A stretch of 64,000 nucleotides of DNA from an uncultured Lachnospiraceae bacterium (GCA_947164865.1 CAMUYA010000005.1:61767-125766); one strand, 5' to 3'. Shown: positions 30,525 through 39,433, counted from the stretch's first letter. Translations and numbers: made by a program. Notes: generated by a model not told the origin, from the letters alone.

Positions 30525-30741
30525 GATTGGTGGATACATAGTATATTTCTGGGTAAATGAGAATGATCCGCTCGAACCTATTCATGTTCATGTAGCTGAG
30601 GGAAAGCCTGCAAAGAATGGTACCAAGATATGGCTTACCAAGGCCGGTGGATGTATTTTACAAAACAATAATTCAAATCGCATATACGAAAACAGCCCTG
30701 CTCGTAATAGAGCAGGGCTGCGTTCGTATAAGTGCGGATGA
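30508..30741 (+). pseudogene. DUF4160-like gene, probably 3'-truncated at the island edge
   Basis: GTG start after GGAGG; MPQVFKIGGYIVYFWVNENDPLEPIHVHV is DUF4160-like; tail unlike the family and ends in the att copy. Confidence 0.55.
30683..30730. repeat. Hairpin directly preceding att copy A
   Basis: TATACGAA..CAGCCCTGCTC gtaata GAGCAGGGCTG..TTCGTATA. Confidence 0.75.
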
Positions 30742-30752
30742 AGGGACTCGAA
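30733..30752. repeat. tRNA-Leu 3'-end copy A (candidate att site)
   Basis: TGCGGATGAAGGGACTCGAA, identical to the tRNA-Leu 3' end at 41069. Confidence 0.85.
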
Positions 30753-30860
30753 TTTTTTCAGAATCTCACAAACCCAGTAAGAAAGGTTCTGACGCCGTCC
30801 CCCTACGAGGGAACCCCATAGGGAACCCCTCGCAATAGGAATCTTGTTTTTCTACATGAT

Positions 30861-31676
30861 TCATTTTTTTATTACTTGAACTATGTGATCCGAGTAGCCC
30901 ATCAAGTCAGTACGTTCAGCGGTTGCAATGAGATATTGAATCCACTCAGCGAAGGATTTATCTGACATCGAATTAACATACTTACTGATAATCTGCGACA
31001 TACCATCTTGCGCAAATCTGCATACTTTCTGAACATTGTTCTCTATGCAAATTGAGTCTATCAATTCGTCTACTACACCGATTGTATCAAGAAGCCTTGA
31101 AGATCCTGTATTATCTGTCACCAACGCTTTTTCGCGATCATAACCTATCGTGGTTATTTCACCTGCCGGATCTTCAGACATGAATATCTCATGAATAAGC
31201 GGCGCATCCTGAAGACAAAAGGCTATAAATACCGGCGCTCCGGGTTTGGCAATCCTAAGAGCTTCTTTGCATGCCTGTTTTCTTTCGTTAAAGTCTTTCA
31301 GACTGTATATCGGCCCCATAAGCAGGACAAGATCATATGCATCATCTTTTAAGAAAGACAGATCCCTTGCATTTCCTTCAAACACCCGGATGTTGTCCTT
31401 CCCTGCGAATTTCTGTTTCATCTGCTTAACATATTCCGGTGTAAGTTCTACAGCATCAACTTTATATCCTTCTTCAGCCAATGCCTTTGTATAAGTTCCG
31501 CCACCGGCACCTATATCAGCAATAACAGCCCCATCCTTGAGAAATTTATGTAAGTAATGCATTGTGATAATAAATTCTGTCTCATTGGCTTTTGTATAAG
31601 ACAATCTTTTTCCTTCCGGAAATCCGGAATATTGTTCTATCACTTTTTTCTCTTGTGAAGTTAATTCCTTGCTCAC
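30861..31676 (-). CDS. Class I SAM-dependent methyltransferase
   Basis: VIADIGAGGGTYTKALAEEGYKVDAVELT motif I; DLVLLMGPIYSL. Confidence 0.85.
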   Translation of the reverse strand: MSKELTSQEKKVIEQYSGFPEGKRLSYTKANETEFIITMHYLHKFLKDGAVIADIGAGGGTYTKALAEEGYKVDAVELTPEYVKQMKQKFAGKDNIRVFEGNARDLSFLKDDAYDLVLLMGPIYSLKDFNERKQACKEALRIAKPGAPVFIAFCLQDAPLIHEIFMSEDPAGEITTIGYDREKALVTDNTGSSRLLDTIGVVDELIDSICIENNVQKVCRFAQDGMSQIISKYVNSMSDKSFAEWIQYLIATAERTDLMGYSDHIVQVIKK

Positions 31677-31711
31677 GGCCTAAATCCTCCATTTTTAGGT
31701 CTATTCATTTC

Positions 31712-32371
31712 TTAATACTCCATAACATCAATTTTCTTTTGCAGTACTCCGGCGTAATCATGTGCGGTTTTGCCTACATTTTCGGGATTGACCTGATAGT
31801 GGATGTTATATAGGATCCCGCTTTCTCCGGTTCTGTCAGGTAAATGGTTTTCATCGATATGAAGGCCGATCACCTCAAGGCAAAGCATTGCATGGTCATC
31901 ACCGGGAACTATTTCCTTTTCCCATTTGAGCTTACATTCAAGATTCATGAAGCATTCCTGTACCAGTGGTGCATTAACCCAAGATGCCTTTTCTACAGTA
32001 AGCCCGGATGCTGTGATCTCGTCTTCCTCATACTGATTGTTCTTGATGGTGCTCATACAAGCGGCATGATATTCTGCCGACATGAAATTGATAACGGCTT
32101 CTTTGGTTTCAGAGATACTCGTGTATAAGTGGCCGTTTTTATTGACGCTGGCAAGGATAGCATAAAACCCATTACCATGATCTGCGCTTGTAAATGTAGC
32201 CCAGGACTGCATGCAGGCATTAGGCTGACCGTTTGCCTTATATGTTGTTACAAGAAATAACGGAGATGGTACTGTAACAACAAATTCTTTCCACGAAAAT
32301 CCGAAGTTACGGGAAAAATCCCCAAATGTTCCTTTCATCTGTTCCGGCATTTCTTTGTATGAATATTTCAT
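31712..32371 (-). CDS. Flavin reductase-like FMN-binding protein
   Basis: 219 aa; VPSPLFLVTTYKANGQPNACMQSWATF, typical of the flavin reductase/DIM6 fold. Confidence 0.7.
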   Translation of the reverse strand: MKYSYKEMPEQMKGTFGDFSRNFGFSWKEFVVTVPSPLFLVTTYKANGQPNACMQSWATFTSADHGNGFYAILASVNKNGHLYTSISETKEAVINFMSAEYHAACMSTIKNNQYEEDEITASGLTVEKASWVNAPLVQECFMNLECKLKWEKEIVPGDDHAMLCLEVIGLHIDENHLPDRTGESGILYNIHYQVNPENVGKTAHDYAGVLQKKIDVMEY

Positions 32372-32380
32372 CTTCGTACC

Positions 32381-33253
32381 TCACTCATCTAACATCAGTT
32401 TGCCGGCTTTAGCTTTTTTCTGAAGCCGTTCCATTTGTTCCTTTTCAATTTGCTGAATACTTTTCTCCGGTGTTGGCAAATCTTCGGGCATAGTTCCACC
32501 AATCTTTTCTATTGCCTTTCGAACCTCTCGCCCGACAGCGTAATGGGTTTGCGTTGCCTTATCAGCACCTTGAATGTTGTCTTTCCGCAGTTTTTCCTCT
32601 GTTTGGGATATACGGAAGAGATTTGCTATCAGTTCGGTGCTTCCCATGTAGTCAAGGATTTTCTGGTTGATCGTCAATCCCTTCTTGTTATGGATATCGT
32701 CGACATCCAGTCCGCCGTAGAGTCCCATGTATCCGGCATTCTGAAAGATGGCAAATTCTTCATTGGTGATAACTCCGGCATCATGAGCAGTTTCAGCAAG
32801 AAGCTGATTCCATTGTTTAATATCTCCGCGGACAACGAGCCTTCTGCGGTCCTCGTCCAATTGATTAAAGTGATCTGCCAGTTCTTGCCTGTATGTCTGG
32901 ATTGCAAAATATGTCTGCCCCAAGGCAATCACTTCCTTACGGGGATCACCGTTCTGAACAATAAGGTAACAAGCATATCTTGTGAGTTCATAATCAACCT
33001 TTTCTCGTGGAGCTACACCGCCTACTACCAAATTCCCGACCTCGGGAAATTGGTCTAAAATACTGTGTCCGGCGTTTTCACACGCAATCATTGCTCGCTT
33101 TATCACCTTATGAAAATTATCCCATTTTGCGTATTCTAAAACAGGCGCAAGCTCTCTGGCGCTCCAATATTCACTACCATCATCGCGAATATGTTTGATA
33201 TCTTCAAATCTTTTATATTCTTTTCCTTTAAGAGACGGCATATTCTTGTCCAC
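32381..33253 (-). CDS. DinD-like DNA-damage-inducible protein
   Basis: 290 aa; WSARELAPVLEYAKWDNFHKVIKRA and YELTRYACYLIVQNGDPRKEVIALGQTYFAIQTYRQE. Confidence 0.85.
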   Translation of the reverse strand: MDKNMPSLKGKEYKRFEDIKHIRDDGSEYWSARELAPVLEYAKWDNFHKVIKRAMIACENAGHSILDQFPEVGNLVVGGVAPREKVDYELTRYACYLIVQNGDPRKEVIALGQTYFAIQTYRQELADHFNQLDEDRRRLVVRGDIKQWNQLLAETAHDAGVITNEEFAIFQNAGYMGLYGGLDVDDIHNKKGLTINQKILDYMGSTELIANLFRISQTEEKLRKDNIQGADKATQTHYAVGREVRKAIEKIGGTMPEDLPTPEKSIQQIEKEQMERLQKKAKAGKLMLDE

Positions 33254-33384
33254 CTTTCAGAACTGATGTTCGAAATTATTTTATCATACTTTTTTGATTA
33301 TTGCACTAGGAAATTTACTGATGAGCTATCGGTGCATAGATATAATGAAAAAAAACTAAGCATCTCTGCTTAGTCTTCATGTAT

Positions 33385-33397
33385 TGCGGATGAAGGG
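33385..33397. repeat. Partial tRNA-Leu 3'-end copy C
   Basis: TGCGGATGAAGGG, preceded by hairpin CTAAGC atctct GCTTAG (33356-33373). Confidence 0.55.
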
Positions 33398-33400
33398 TGA

Positions 33401-33555
33401 GGCGGAAATAGAAAATGGTCCGGTGGACCATTTTCCCGCCGAACCGACCGACGAAGGCGCTCTGCGCCGAGGAGACCTCGGACCCGTGGTCCGAGTGGCT
33501 CGTCGGCGCTAACACAAAATGGGATAGGCTAAAAGCCTATCCCATTTTATGTTAG
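33401..33555. repeat. Dense cluster of triloop hairpins between att copies C and B
   Basis: Hairpins 33411-33435, 33456-33468, 33469-33479, 33480-33492 and 33516-33548, each with a 3-nt loop; CCGACGA/TCGTCGG outer stem 33448-33454/33500-33506. Confidence 0.8.
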
Positions 33556-33576
33556 TGCGGATGAAGGGACTCGAAC
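33556..33576. repeat. tRNA-Leu 3'-end copy B (candidate att site)
   Basis: TGCGGATGAAGGGACTCGAAC, identical to the tRNA-Leu 3' end. Confidence 0.85.
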
Positions 33577-33651
33577 TTTTTTTCTACCCAAGAAATCCAG
33601 TAAAGAAGGAGGATGCAACGTCAACACTTCTTGGGTACCTTGGTGGGTACC

Positions 33652-34344
33652 TCAGTTTAGCGCCTTGAGAACTTGCTGCTGAGCAGCTTCAACTTCTTCA
33701 ATTTTTATAGCCCCGATAAGTGACCGTTCTTTCGCAAAATCTATAGAAGTAAATACAGATGCTAAATACTCTGCATTTGACGGAGCTGTTCCTATCCATG
33801 CTTTTACAATTGTTTCCGGGGAAAGATCAGCCAACTTTTCACGCAGGGTTTCAGCATCTACAGTTGATATTTTTTCAAAGTCTTCGATAAGTCCCATTTC
33901 TTTTCCTCCGATCGTTAATCTATAAACATCACAGCCATCACTTAATCCGTCATAAACAAATCCGTTCTTTTCGGCAATATGCTTGCTAACAGCTTGATAG
34001 GGATCACACTCAATTACTGCGTTTTTCCCTTCTCTCTTTGCCTTACTTATCAAGAGTTCTGTCAGTCTTGAAGCATATCCCTTGCCCCATTCTTGCTTGT
34101 TAAGCAGCCATCCCAGTTCAACAGAAATCTCATCGTAATCATGATAGATTACATAGCCTATATATTTTCCGTTATCGTTTTCAGCTGCATAAATCAATGG
34201 AGGATCTGAAAGAGCTGCGCTATGAAGGAATTCTCTTGTCTTATTAATATCAAAGACCGGCTCTATATATTTCATTACATCCGGATCCGACAATGTTCCA
34301 TATAGGTTCATCAGATCCGATTCATCAAACAATCTAATATTCAT
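33652..34344 (-). CDS. GNAT acetyltransferase with a C-terminal extension
   Basis: LGWLLNKQEWGKGYASRLTELLISKAKREG motif; ~80-residue extra C-terminus. Confidence 0.82.
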   Translation of the reverse strand: MNIRLFDESDLMNLYGTLSDPDVMKYIEPVFDINKTREFLHSAALSDPPLIYAAENDNGKYIGYVIYHDYDEISVELGWLLNKQEWGKGYASRLTELLISKAKREGKNAVIECDPYQAVSKHIAEKNGFVYDGLSDGCDVYRLTIGGKEMGLIEDFEKISTVDAETLREKLADLSPETIVKAWIGTAPSNAEYLASVFTSIDFAKERSLIGAIKIEEVEAAQQQVLKALN

Positions 34345-34373
34345 GTTCTCATCCTGACACTGCCGTTTCCTTT

Positions 34374-34868
34374 CTATAACCGCTTGAACAGAACGGAAAC
34401 ATCATCCTTACTTAATCCGCATTTCCCATAGAAAACTTCATTAGGTTCTATAGACATTAACTGCACTACAGAAATTCCTTTTTTTTTTAATTCATTTTCC
34501 AGTTCATTTATCAGATTCCTGCCAATCCCATGTCTCTTATACTGAGGAACTACAAAGAGTTCTGACACATAAAAGAAATCCTCATCTGCATACGGATCCA
34601 CATATCCAAGAAGTCCACCTATTATCGCGTCTCCCTCTTCTACAACTATCCCGATGGATTCGAAGTTGCCCAATATAGCTTGTACTCTTCGAGCGGCTCG
34701 GTTCGGACTCCACTTTTCGTTCCAGGGTTCTTCCGAATATGCTTCAGACATTGCCCTTGCCAATTCCTCTATATCGGTTTCTTTATAAACCCTATATTGC
34801 ATTCCTAATAGTCTCCCTATCCATGTATAGTAAATTTCCTGCGTTTTTTCGAGTTGATTATAATACAT
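34374..34868 (-). CDS. GNAT acetyltransferase
   Basis: ELFVVPQYKRHGIGRNLINELENELKKKG acetyl-CoA motif; probable start is an internal Met. Confidence 0.82.
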   Translation of the reverse strand: MYYNQLEKTQEIYYTWIGRLLGMQYRVYKETDIEELARAMSEAYSEEPWNEKWSPNRAARRVQAILGNFESIGIVVEEGDAIIGGLLGYVDPYADEDFFYVSELFVVPQYKRHGIGRNLINELENELKKKGISVVQLMSIEPNEVFYGKCGLSKDDVSVLFKRL

Positions 34869-34874
34869 GCTGAA

Positions 34875-35306
34875 TTATTTCTTGTATTCATACATGACGA
34901 CGTCAGCAGATGCGCTTATTCCTCCTGCCTTCTCATAACATCTGCAAGCAGACAGGTTGCCGGTGTTTGTCATCAAAAACATTTTGCGGCAGCCCAGGCT
35001 TTTTGAATGCGCATGCACAAATCTGACCAATTCCGTTCCGTAACCAAGATTCTGATAACCAGCCATAATATCTATTGCGTGCAAATAAAAAGTCTTTCGT
35101 CCATCGGGTTCATTTAATACATAACCGTATGCAAATCCAATTGCTTTTTTGTCATCTACGGCAACATAACCATATGCGTTCTTTTCATCCAAAAACGCCT
35201 TCAGCACTGTTTCATCGTATTTTGTGTTCATATCATCAACAAAGTCCAGCAGCAGTGCGAGATTTGATTCCGCTAACAGTTCACACTTCATATCATCCGA
35301 CCTCAA
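34875..35306 (-). CDS. GNAT acetyltransferase (AAC(3)-I-like size and motif)
   Basis: FYLHAIDIMAGYQNLGYGTELVRFVHAHSKSLGCRKMFLMTNTGN. Confidence 0.75.
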   Translation of the reverse strand: MRSDDMKCELLAESNLALLLDFVDDMNTKYDETVLKAFLDEKNAYGYVAVDDKKAIGFAYGYVLNEPDGRKTFYLHAIDIMAGYQNLGYGTELVRFVHAHSKSLGCRKMFLMTNTGNLSACRCYEKAGGISASADVVMYEYKK

Positions 35307-35345
35307 ACTCCGATTCTTCCTCAGTTACCCTGAAATTTAATTTCT

Positions 35346-35744
35346 CTACAAACATGCAAATGGAAGTAAATCTTTTATTTCCACCTTTACGAGATTGTTC
35401 TCATAATCATTAAGAATAACCTTAATATCTGGGCAATACTCAATAAGCATTTGCCGGCAATTTCCGCATGGTGCGATAACTTTATTAGGGAAATCTTTAT
35501 GAACCGCCACAATAGTGTCAAATTCACGTTCACCCGCAGATATAGCAATTCCCATGGTGATATACTCAGCACAAGAACCATGTATTCCGTCACAGTTCAC
35601 GCCTGTATATACATTGCCGTTTTTGCACTTGATTGCCGCGCCAACCGTATGATTGTATTTTTCACCATCATAGTTGCTTTCCAACCTATAAAGTGCCTGC
35701 TTTATCAATTCTTTGTCTTCTTCAGTTATTTCATAAAAAGTCAT
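35346..35744 (-). CDS. Cytidine deaminase-like enzyme (blasticidin-S deaminase type)
   Basis: Zinc motifs HGSCAE and PCGNCRQ in a 132-aa protein. Confidence 0.85.
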   Translation of the reverse strand: MTFYEITEEDKELIKQALYRLESNYDGEKYNHTVGAAIKCKNGNVYTGVNCDGIHGSCAEYITMGIAISAGEREFDTIVAVHKDFPNKVIAPCGNCRQMLIEYCPDIKVILNDYENNLVKVEIKDLLPFACL

Positions 35745-35774
35745 AATTACCTCTATAGCAATATATTCTCTGTG

Positions 35775-36248
35775 TTATTTTAAATGAACAATCCAGTCTT
35801 CGCCTTCAATAGTATATTGAAACTCATTCATATTAGGGTCATTCATAATTTTCATAAGATCGTGAAAGTCCTCTACAACATTTACATCAGCAAGTTTATC
35901 GATATCAATCCACTCCATTTCTCCCTCATCAGAAGAAACAACTGTCCCAGTGAATTCAGTAGCTTTGAAAAGAAGAACTATATAACGCCCTTTCTCAATC
36001 GGAAATTGTTTAATACCAACCAAGCGAGGATTAAGGATATCCAGTCCGGTCTCTTCTTTCATTTCTCTTTTTACTGCATCTACAAAGGATTCCCCGGGCT
36101 CAACATGGCCGCCTGGGAAAGTGTATCCTTTCCAATCATCTTTAACCCTGTTCTGTAACAACAGCATTTTTCCGTCCTGTAAAAGACACAAAACGGTCAG
36201 TTCAACGTTTTCCGTACGATGTCCCATATTATTATGCAACTCCTTCAA
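35775..36248 (-). CDS. NUDIX hydrolase
   Basis: GGHVEPGESFVDAVKREMKEETGL is a full Nudix box. Confidence 0.92.
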   Translation of the reverse strand: MKELHNNMGHRTENVELTVLCLLQDGKMLLLQNRVKDDWKGYTFPGGHVEPGESFVDAVKREMKEETGLDILNPRLVGIKQFPIEKGRYIVLLFKATEFTGTVVSSDEGEMEWIDIDKLADVNVVEDFHDLMKIMNDPNMNEFQYTIEGEDWIVHLK

Positions 36249-36724
36249 AATACGAAGTACTGTCTCTTTGCCAGTTCTATCGCATCATCTATCATTTCAT
36301 TTCCTGCTAAATCTGAATAGCCTAGATACTCTTTAATTCTGCACGCCGGTACCAGTTCTCTTCCGTAGCGCTTTCCCGTATCCGGATCTGCATGACTATC
36401 ATGAATAGCTTTTATCTTCGCTATCATTCTCACTTGAGCATACTCTGCAGAATTATCATCTACCAATAAATATCCTAAGTAATGGATATCCTCCAGTTCA
36501 ACATTCAATTCTTCGACATATTCACGTTTCAATGTCTCCTCAAAAGTTTCAGCATTTTCAGGTTTACCCCCGGTCAGTTTATATTTACCATCCTCTATCC
36601 TTAAAATGACTCTATTGTCATCCGAAAAAGCAATCCCATAAACTTGTTTTACGGGAAGTTTTTCAGGCACTAAACCCTTAACCCATGTGAACTTAACCAT
36701 AACCCCATCCTTGTGAAAACCCAT
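36245..36724 (-). CDS. NUDIX-like hydrolase
   Basis: GGKPENAETFEETLKREYVEELNVEL; overlaps the next gene by 4 nt. Confidence 0.78.
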   Translation of the reverse strand: MGFHKDGVMVKFTWVKGLVPEKLPVKQVYGIAFSDDNRVILRIEDGKYKLTGGKPENAETFEETLKREYVEELNVELEDIHYLGYLLVDDNSAEYAQVRMIAKIKAIHDSHADPDTGKRYGRELVPACRIKEYLGYSDLAGNEMIDDAIELAKRQYFVF

Positions 36725-36742
36725 ATCCCGACATACTTGAAA

Positions 36743-37378
36743 TTAACGTTTTCTATATACCAGATATCCCTGCTCAAATAATTCCGATATTGAAAACTCT
36801 CTTTGAGACACCTTGCCTGTGCTTCTGGTCGAATCAATGATTCTAACACGACTTTTTTCTTCGTCTGTAAATTCCTTAAATAACATGACATGCGAGGTTA
36901 TCGCAAATACATCTCCCTGTCTGATGTCCTTTATATCTACTAAATCCGCAATTTCAGGAATATCTCTGGCTCGTATTTTCTTTGGTAAATTCCAACATAC
37001 TGTAACTAAACCCGAACAGTCTACACCTACACATTCATGACTTCCAAATCGCGATGTATCTTCCGGCACATTCCCGGCGAACTTACCTTCTGCAATTCCA
37101 AGATCAAAATCTTCTAATGACGACGCATTTCCCCACCCATAGGGAATTCCTATATTAAGCTGTCCCGGCTTCCACCATCCACAATCGAATTCTTCACCCT
37201 CCCAGGTTATATCCGGCGTATCAACATATCTTCCATTACCGTCGATACCATGCATTACATTTTTCTCCGATGCATACCACTCATGCTCCGCATATTGCAT
37301 CGCCTTTTCTATAACTGCATTTCCAAATACATTCTCCACAATAGAATCATCCATTTCCCTAATACTTTGATTAATCAT
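36743..37378 (-). CDS. NlpC/P60-like cysteine peptidase/amidase fold protein
   Basis: GVDCSGLV nucleophile motif, IRQGDVFAITSHVMLF; no obvious signal peptide. Confidence 0.7.
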   Translation of the reverse strand: MINQSIREMDDSIVENVFGNAVIEKAMQYAEHEWYASEKNVMHGIDGNGRYVDTPDITWEGEEFDCGWWKPGQLNIGIPYGWGNASSLEDFDLGIAEGKFAGNVPEDTSRFGSHECVGVDCSGLVTVCWNLPKKIRARDIPEIADLVDIKDIRQGDVFAITSHVMLFKEFTDEEKSRVRIIDSTRSTGKVSQREFSISELFEQGYLVYRKR

Positions 37379-37571
37379 ACATCAGTTTGGTCAAGTCGCC
37401 AAAGCATCTATTACATTCCCCGTTATTATACCAAACCAATGGATACACAAAAAGATATTCTTAGTGGAATTTCCCATTTTCAGGATAAACATTTCCGCAT
37501 ATTTTTTCAGAGCGTTTACGGATTAGCGCAAATATGTCCCACATATTTATTGAGTGGATAAGGAAACATTT

Positions 37572-37770
37572 TCTTGTTTGCGCGGAAGCGGGTTAGCCAT
37601 CGGCAAGGGCGGAGCCCTTTTGAGATGCCCGTCACGGCGAGTGACCGCTAACCGCGCAGGTTGGGGCCCCGGGTTTGTCGCCTGCGACAAACCAATACGG
37701 GGTATTTCCTTGACGCGACAAGGTTTCGCACTAAGTAAAAACACCGCAAGGAACAAGAAAGGAAGTAGAA
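37572..37770 (+). other. Candidate oriT region upstream of the relaxase
   Basis: GC-rich inverted repeats, including GGTTTGTCGC ct GCGACAAACC (37672-37693), directly 5' of a MobV-type gene. Confidence 0.5.
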
Positions 37771-37771
37771 A

Positions 37772-39433
37772 ATGGATTATAGACAGACAAATCATAACGG
37801 CAGAGTCAGCGCTAAAACAGGAACTGTTTACAACAGGAAGCATAATGATCGGAGCTTTGATGTAAAGCGGGCGGATAATGTTCATCCGGACAAAGTCGCT
37901 CAGAATATAATCATCCATTATGATGCAATGAATCACCCCGAGATTGTTGATATCAGTGATCCACATCATAAATCCATCGATGAGCATGAGCACGATATCT
38001 ATACTGAACTATTCGCTGAGAGTCTCAGCAAACAACATGCCCGCAATGAGGCTGCGAGGCACCCGGAAAGGAACAAATCCATTGATGATCTTCTGGATAG
38101 CAAAAACACCTGTCCCGAAGAGACCATCTTTCAAATAGGATCCGTTGAGGATGGACATCCACCTGTAGAAACCCTTATGGCTGTATTTGAGGACTATCAG
38201 AAAGAAATGATAGAGAAGTACGGGGATAACCTGCACTTCCTTGATGCTGTCCTTCACATGGATGAAGCAGTCCCGCACCTGCACATCAGAAAAGTATGGA
38301 CTTATCACGGAAAGGATGGACTTGATATCTCGCAGAACAAAGCACTTACTGAAATGGGCTTCGAGCGTCCGGATCTGTTTAAGCCTGTAAACAAATGGAA
38401 CAATGCAAAGATATCCTTCTCTGAGTGGGAACGGAAAATGAAGCTTAAAATCTGCGATGATCATGATTTATCAGTGCATCGGCTACCGAAATCACCCGGG
38501 AAAGCAACTTTAGAAAAAGAGGAAGCGATAGCAAAAAAACTACAGGAGCAGATAGACTCTTTATCAGCGGAGCTTGTAACGGAGAAGGAAAAAAACAAGG
38601 AATACTCCGATACCAATTTCTTCGGTAGACCACGATCCATTTCAGTCACCCCGGCAGACCTACGCCGCTGGCAGGCTTCCGTTGTAACAAAGGAAGAAAA
38701 CGAGCGGATGCAGGAGTATTTTAAGGAACAGCAAAAGCTTTTAGATGCCCGTGAGCGAGATCTTGAACGCCGGGGCAGGGATTTAGCCAATGGCCGTCTT
38801 TCATTTGAATGTGAGTTAAATAAGCGTGTTGAGGAGGGTATTCGAAAGAAACTACCGGATGCTGTAAAAGAAGTACAATATGATATCCGGATAAAACAGC
38901 GGGAATTGGCTGAACTTCAGTCCAAGCTACGAACCCGTAGTCAACAACTTGACGAAACCGAAAAGGAGCTGAACAAGCGGCAAAAAGAATTGTCTGAAAA
39001 AGCGGATGCTCTAGAAAAGCGGAAAGAGTCTATGGATACAGAGATAAAAAGATCTGTCGCAACTATCATCAGGGATGCTTTTCAGGAATGGTTTAAGAAG
39101 CTAAAGGAGTCATTTCTCAAACATTTCCGTGGTAAACATCAAGAAGAAGTGTTATCCGTCGTTAAGGAGATGCCGATAGACCAGGAGACCGCCGGCAGGC
39201 TCTTTAAGTATGGTTTCTCCAATGCGGAGTGCTACACTGTTGGTGAGATTATAGAAAGGGCACAAGACGAAGATATAAGGGATGCTCTTTATGAAGCCGG
39301 TGCCAGTTACCGTAGTATCCGCAGTTCCGATGTTGATGCTGTAAAGCAGGCAATTGATAAAGGCGAACCGTTAGAAGATGTTATCAATAAAATAGCTTCC
39401 GAAGTCACTCGCACAATTGCGAAAAGCCGATAA
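37772..39433 (+). CDS. MobV/Pre-type relaxase (plasmid recombination protein)
   Basis: HMDEAVPHLHIRKVW metal-binding/relaxase motif, coiled-coil C-terminus. Confidence 0.88.
   Translation: MDYRQTNHNGRVSAKTGTVYNRKHNDRSFDVKRADNVHPDKVAQNIIIHYDAMNHPEIVDISDPHHKSIDEHEHDIYTELFAESLSKQHARNEAARHPERNKSIDDLLDSKNTCPEETIFQIGSVEDGHPPVETLMAVFEDYQKEMIEKYGDNLHFLDAVLHMDEAVPHLHIRKVWTYHGKDGLDISQNKALTEMGFERPDLFKPVNKWNNAKISFSEWERKMKLKICDDHDLSVHRLPKSPGKATLEKEEAIAKKLQEQIDSLSAELVTEKEKNKEYSDTNFFGRPRSISVTPADLRRWQASVVTKEENERMQEYFKEQQKLLDARERDLERRGRDLANGRLSFECELNKRVEEGIRKKLPDAVKEVQYDIRIKQRELAELQSKLRTRSQQLDETEKELNKRQKELSEKADALEKRKESMDTEIKRSVATIIRDAFQEWFKKLKESFLKHFRGKHQEEVLSVVKEMPIDQETAGRLFKYGFSNAECYTVGEIIERAQDEDIRDALYEAGASYRSIRSSDVDAVKQAIDKGEPLEDVINKIASEVTRTIAKSR

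Noticed and set aside
33315-33515. 66-aa minus-strand ORF across the triloop hairpin cluster
   Set aside because: No SD, and the sequence is explained by inverted repeats and the att-like copy.
33401-33555. Retron msr/msd
   Set aside because: No reverse transcriptase gene anywhere in the window.
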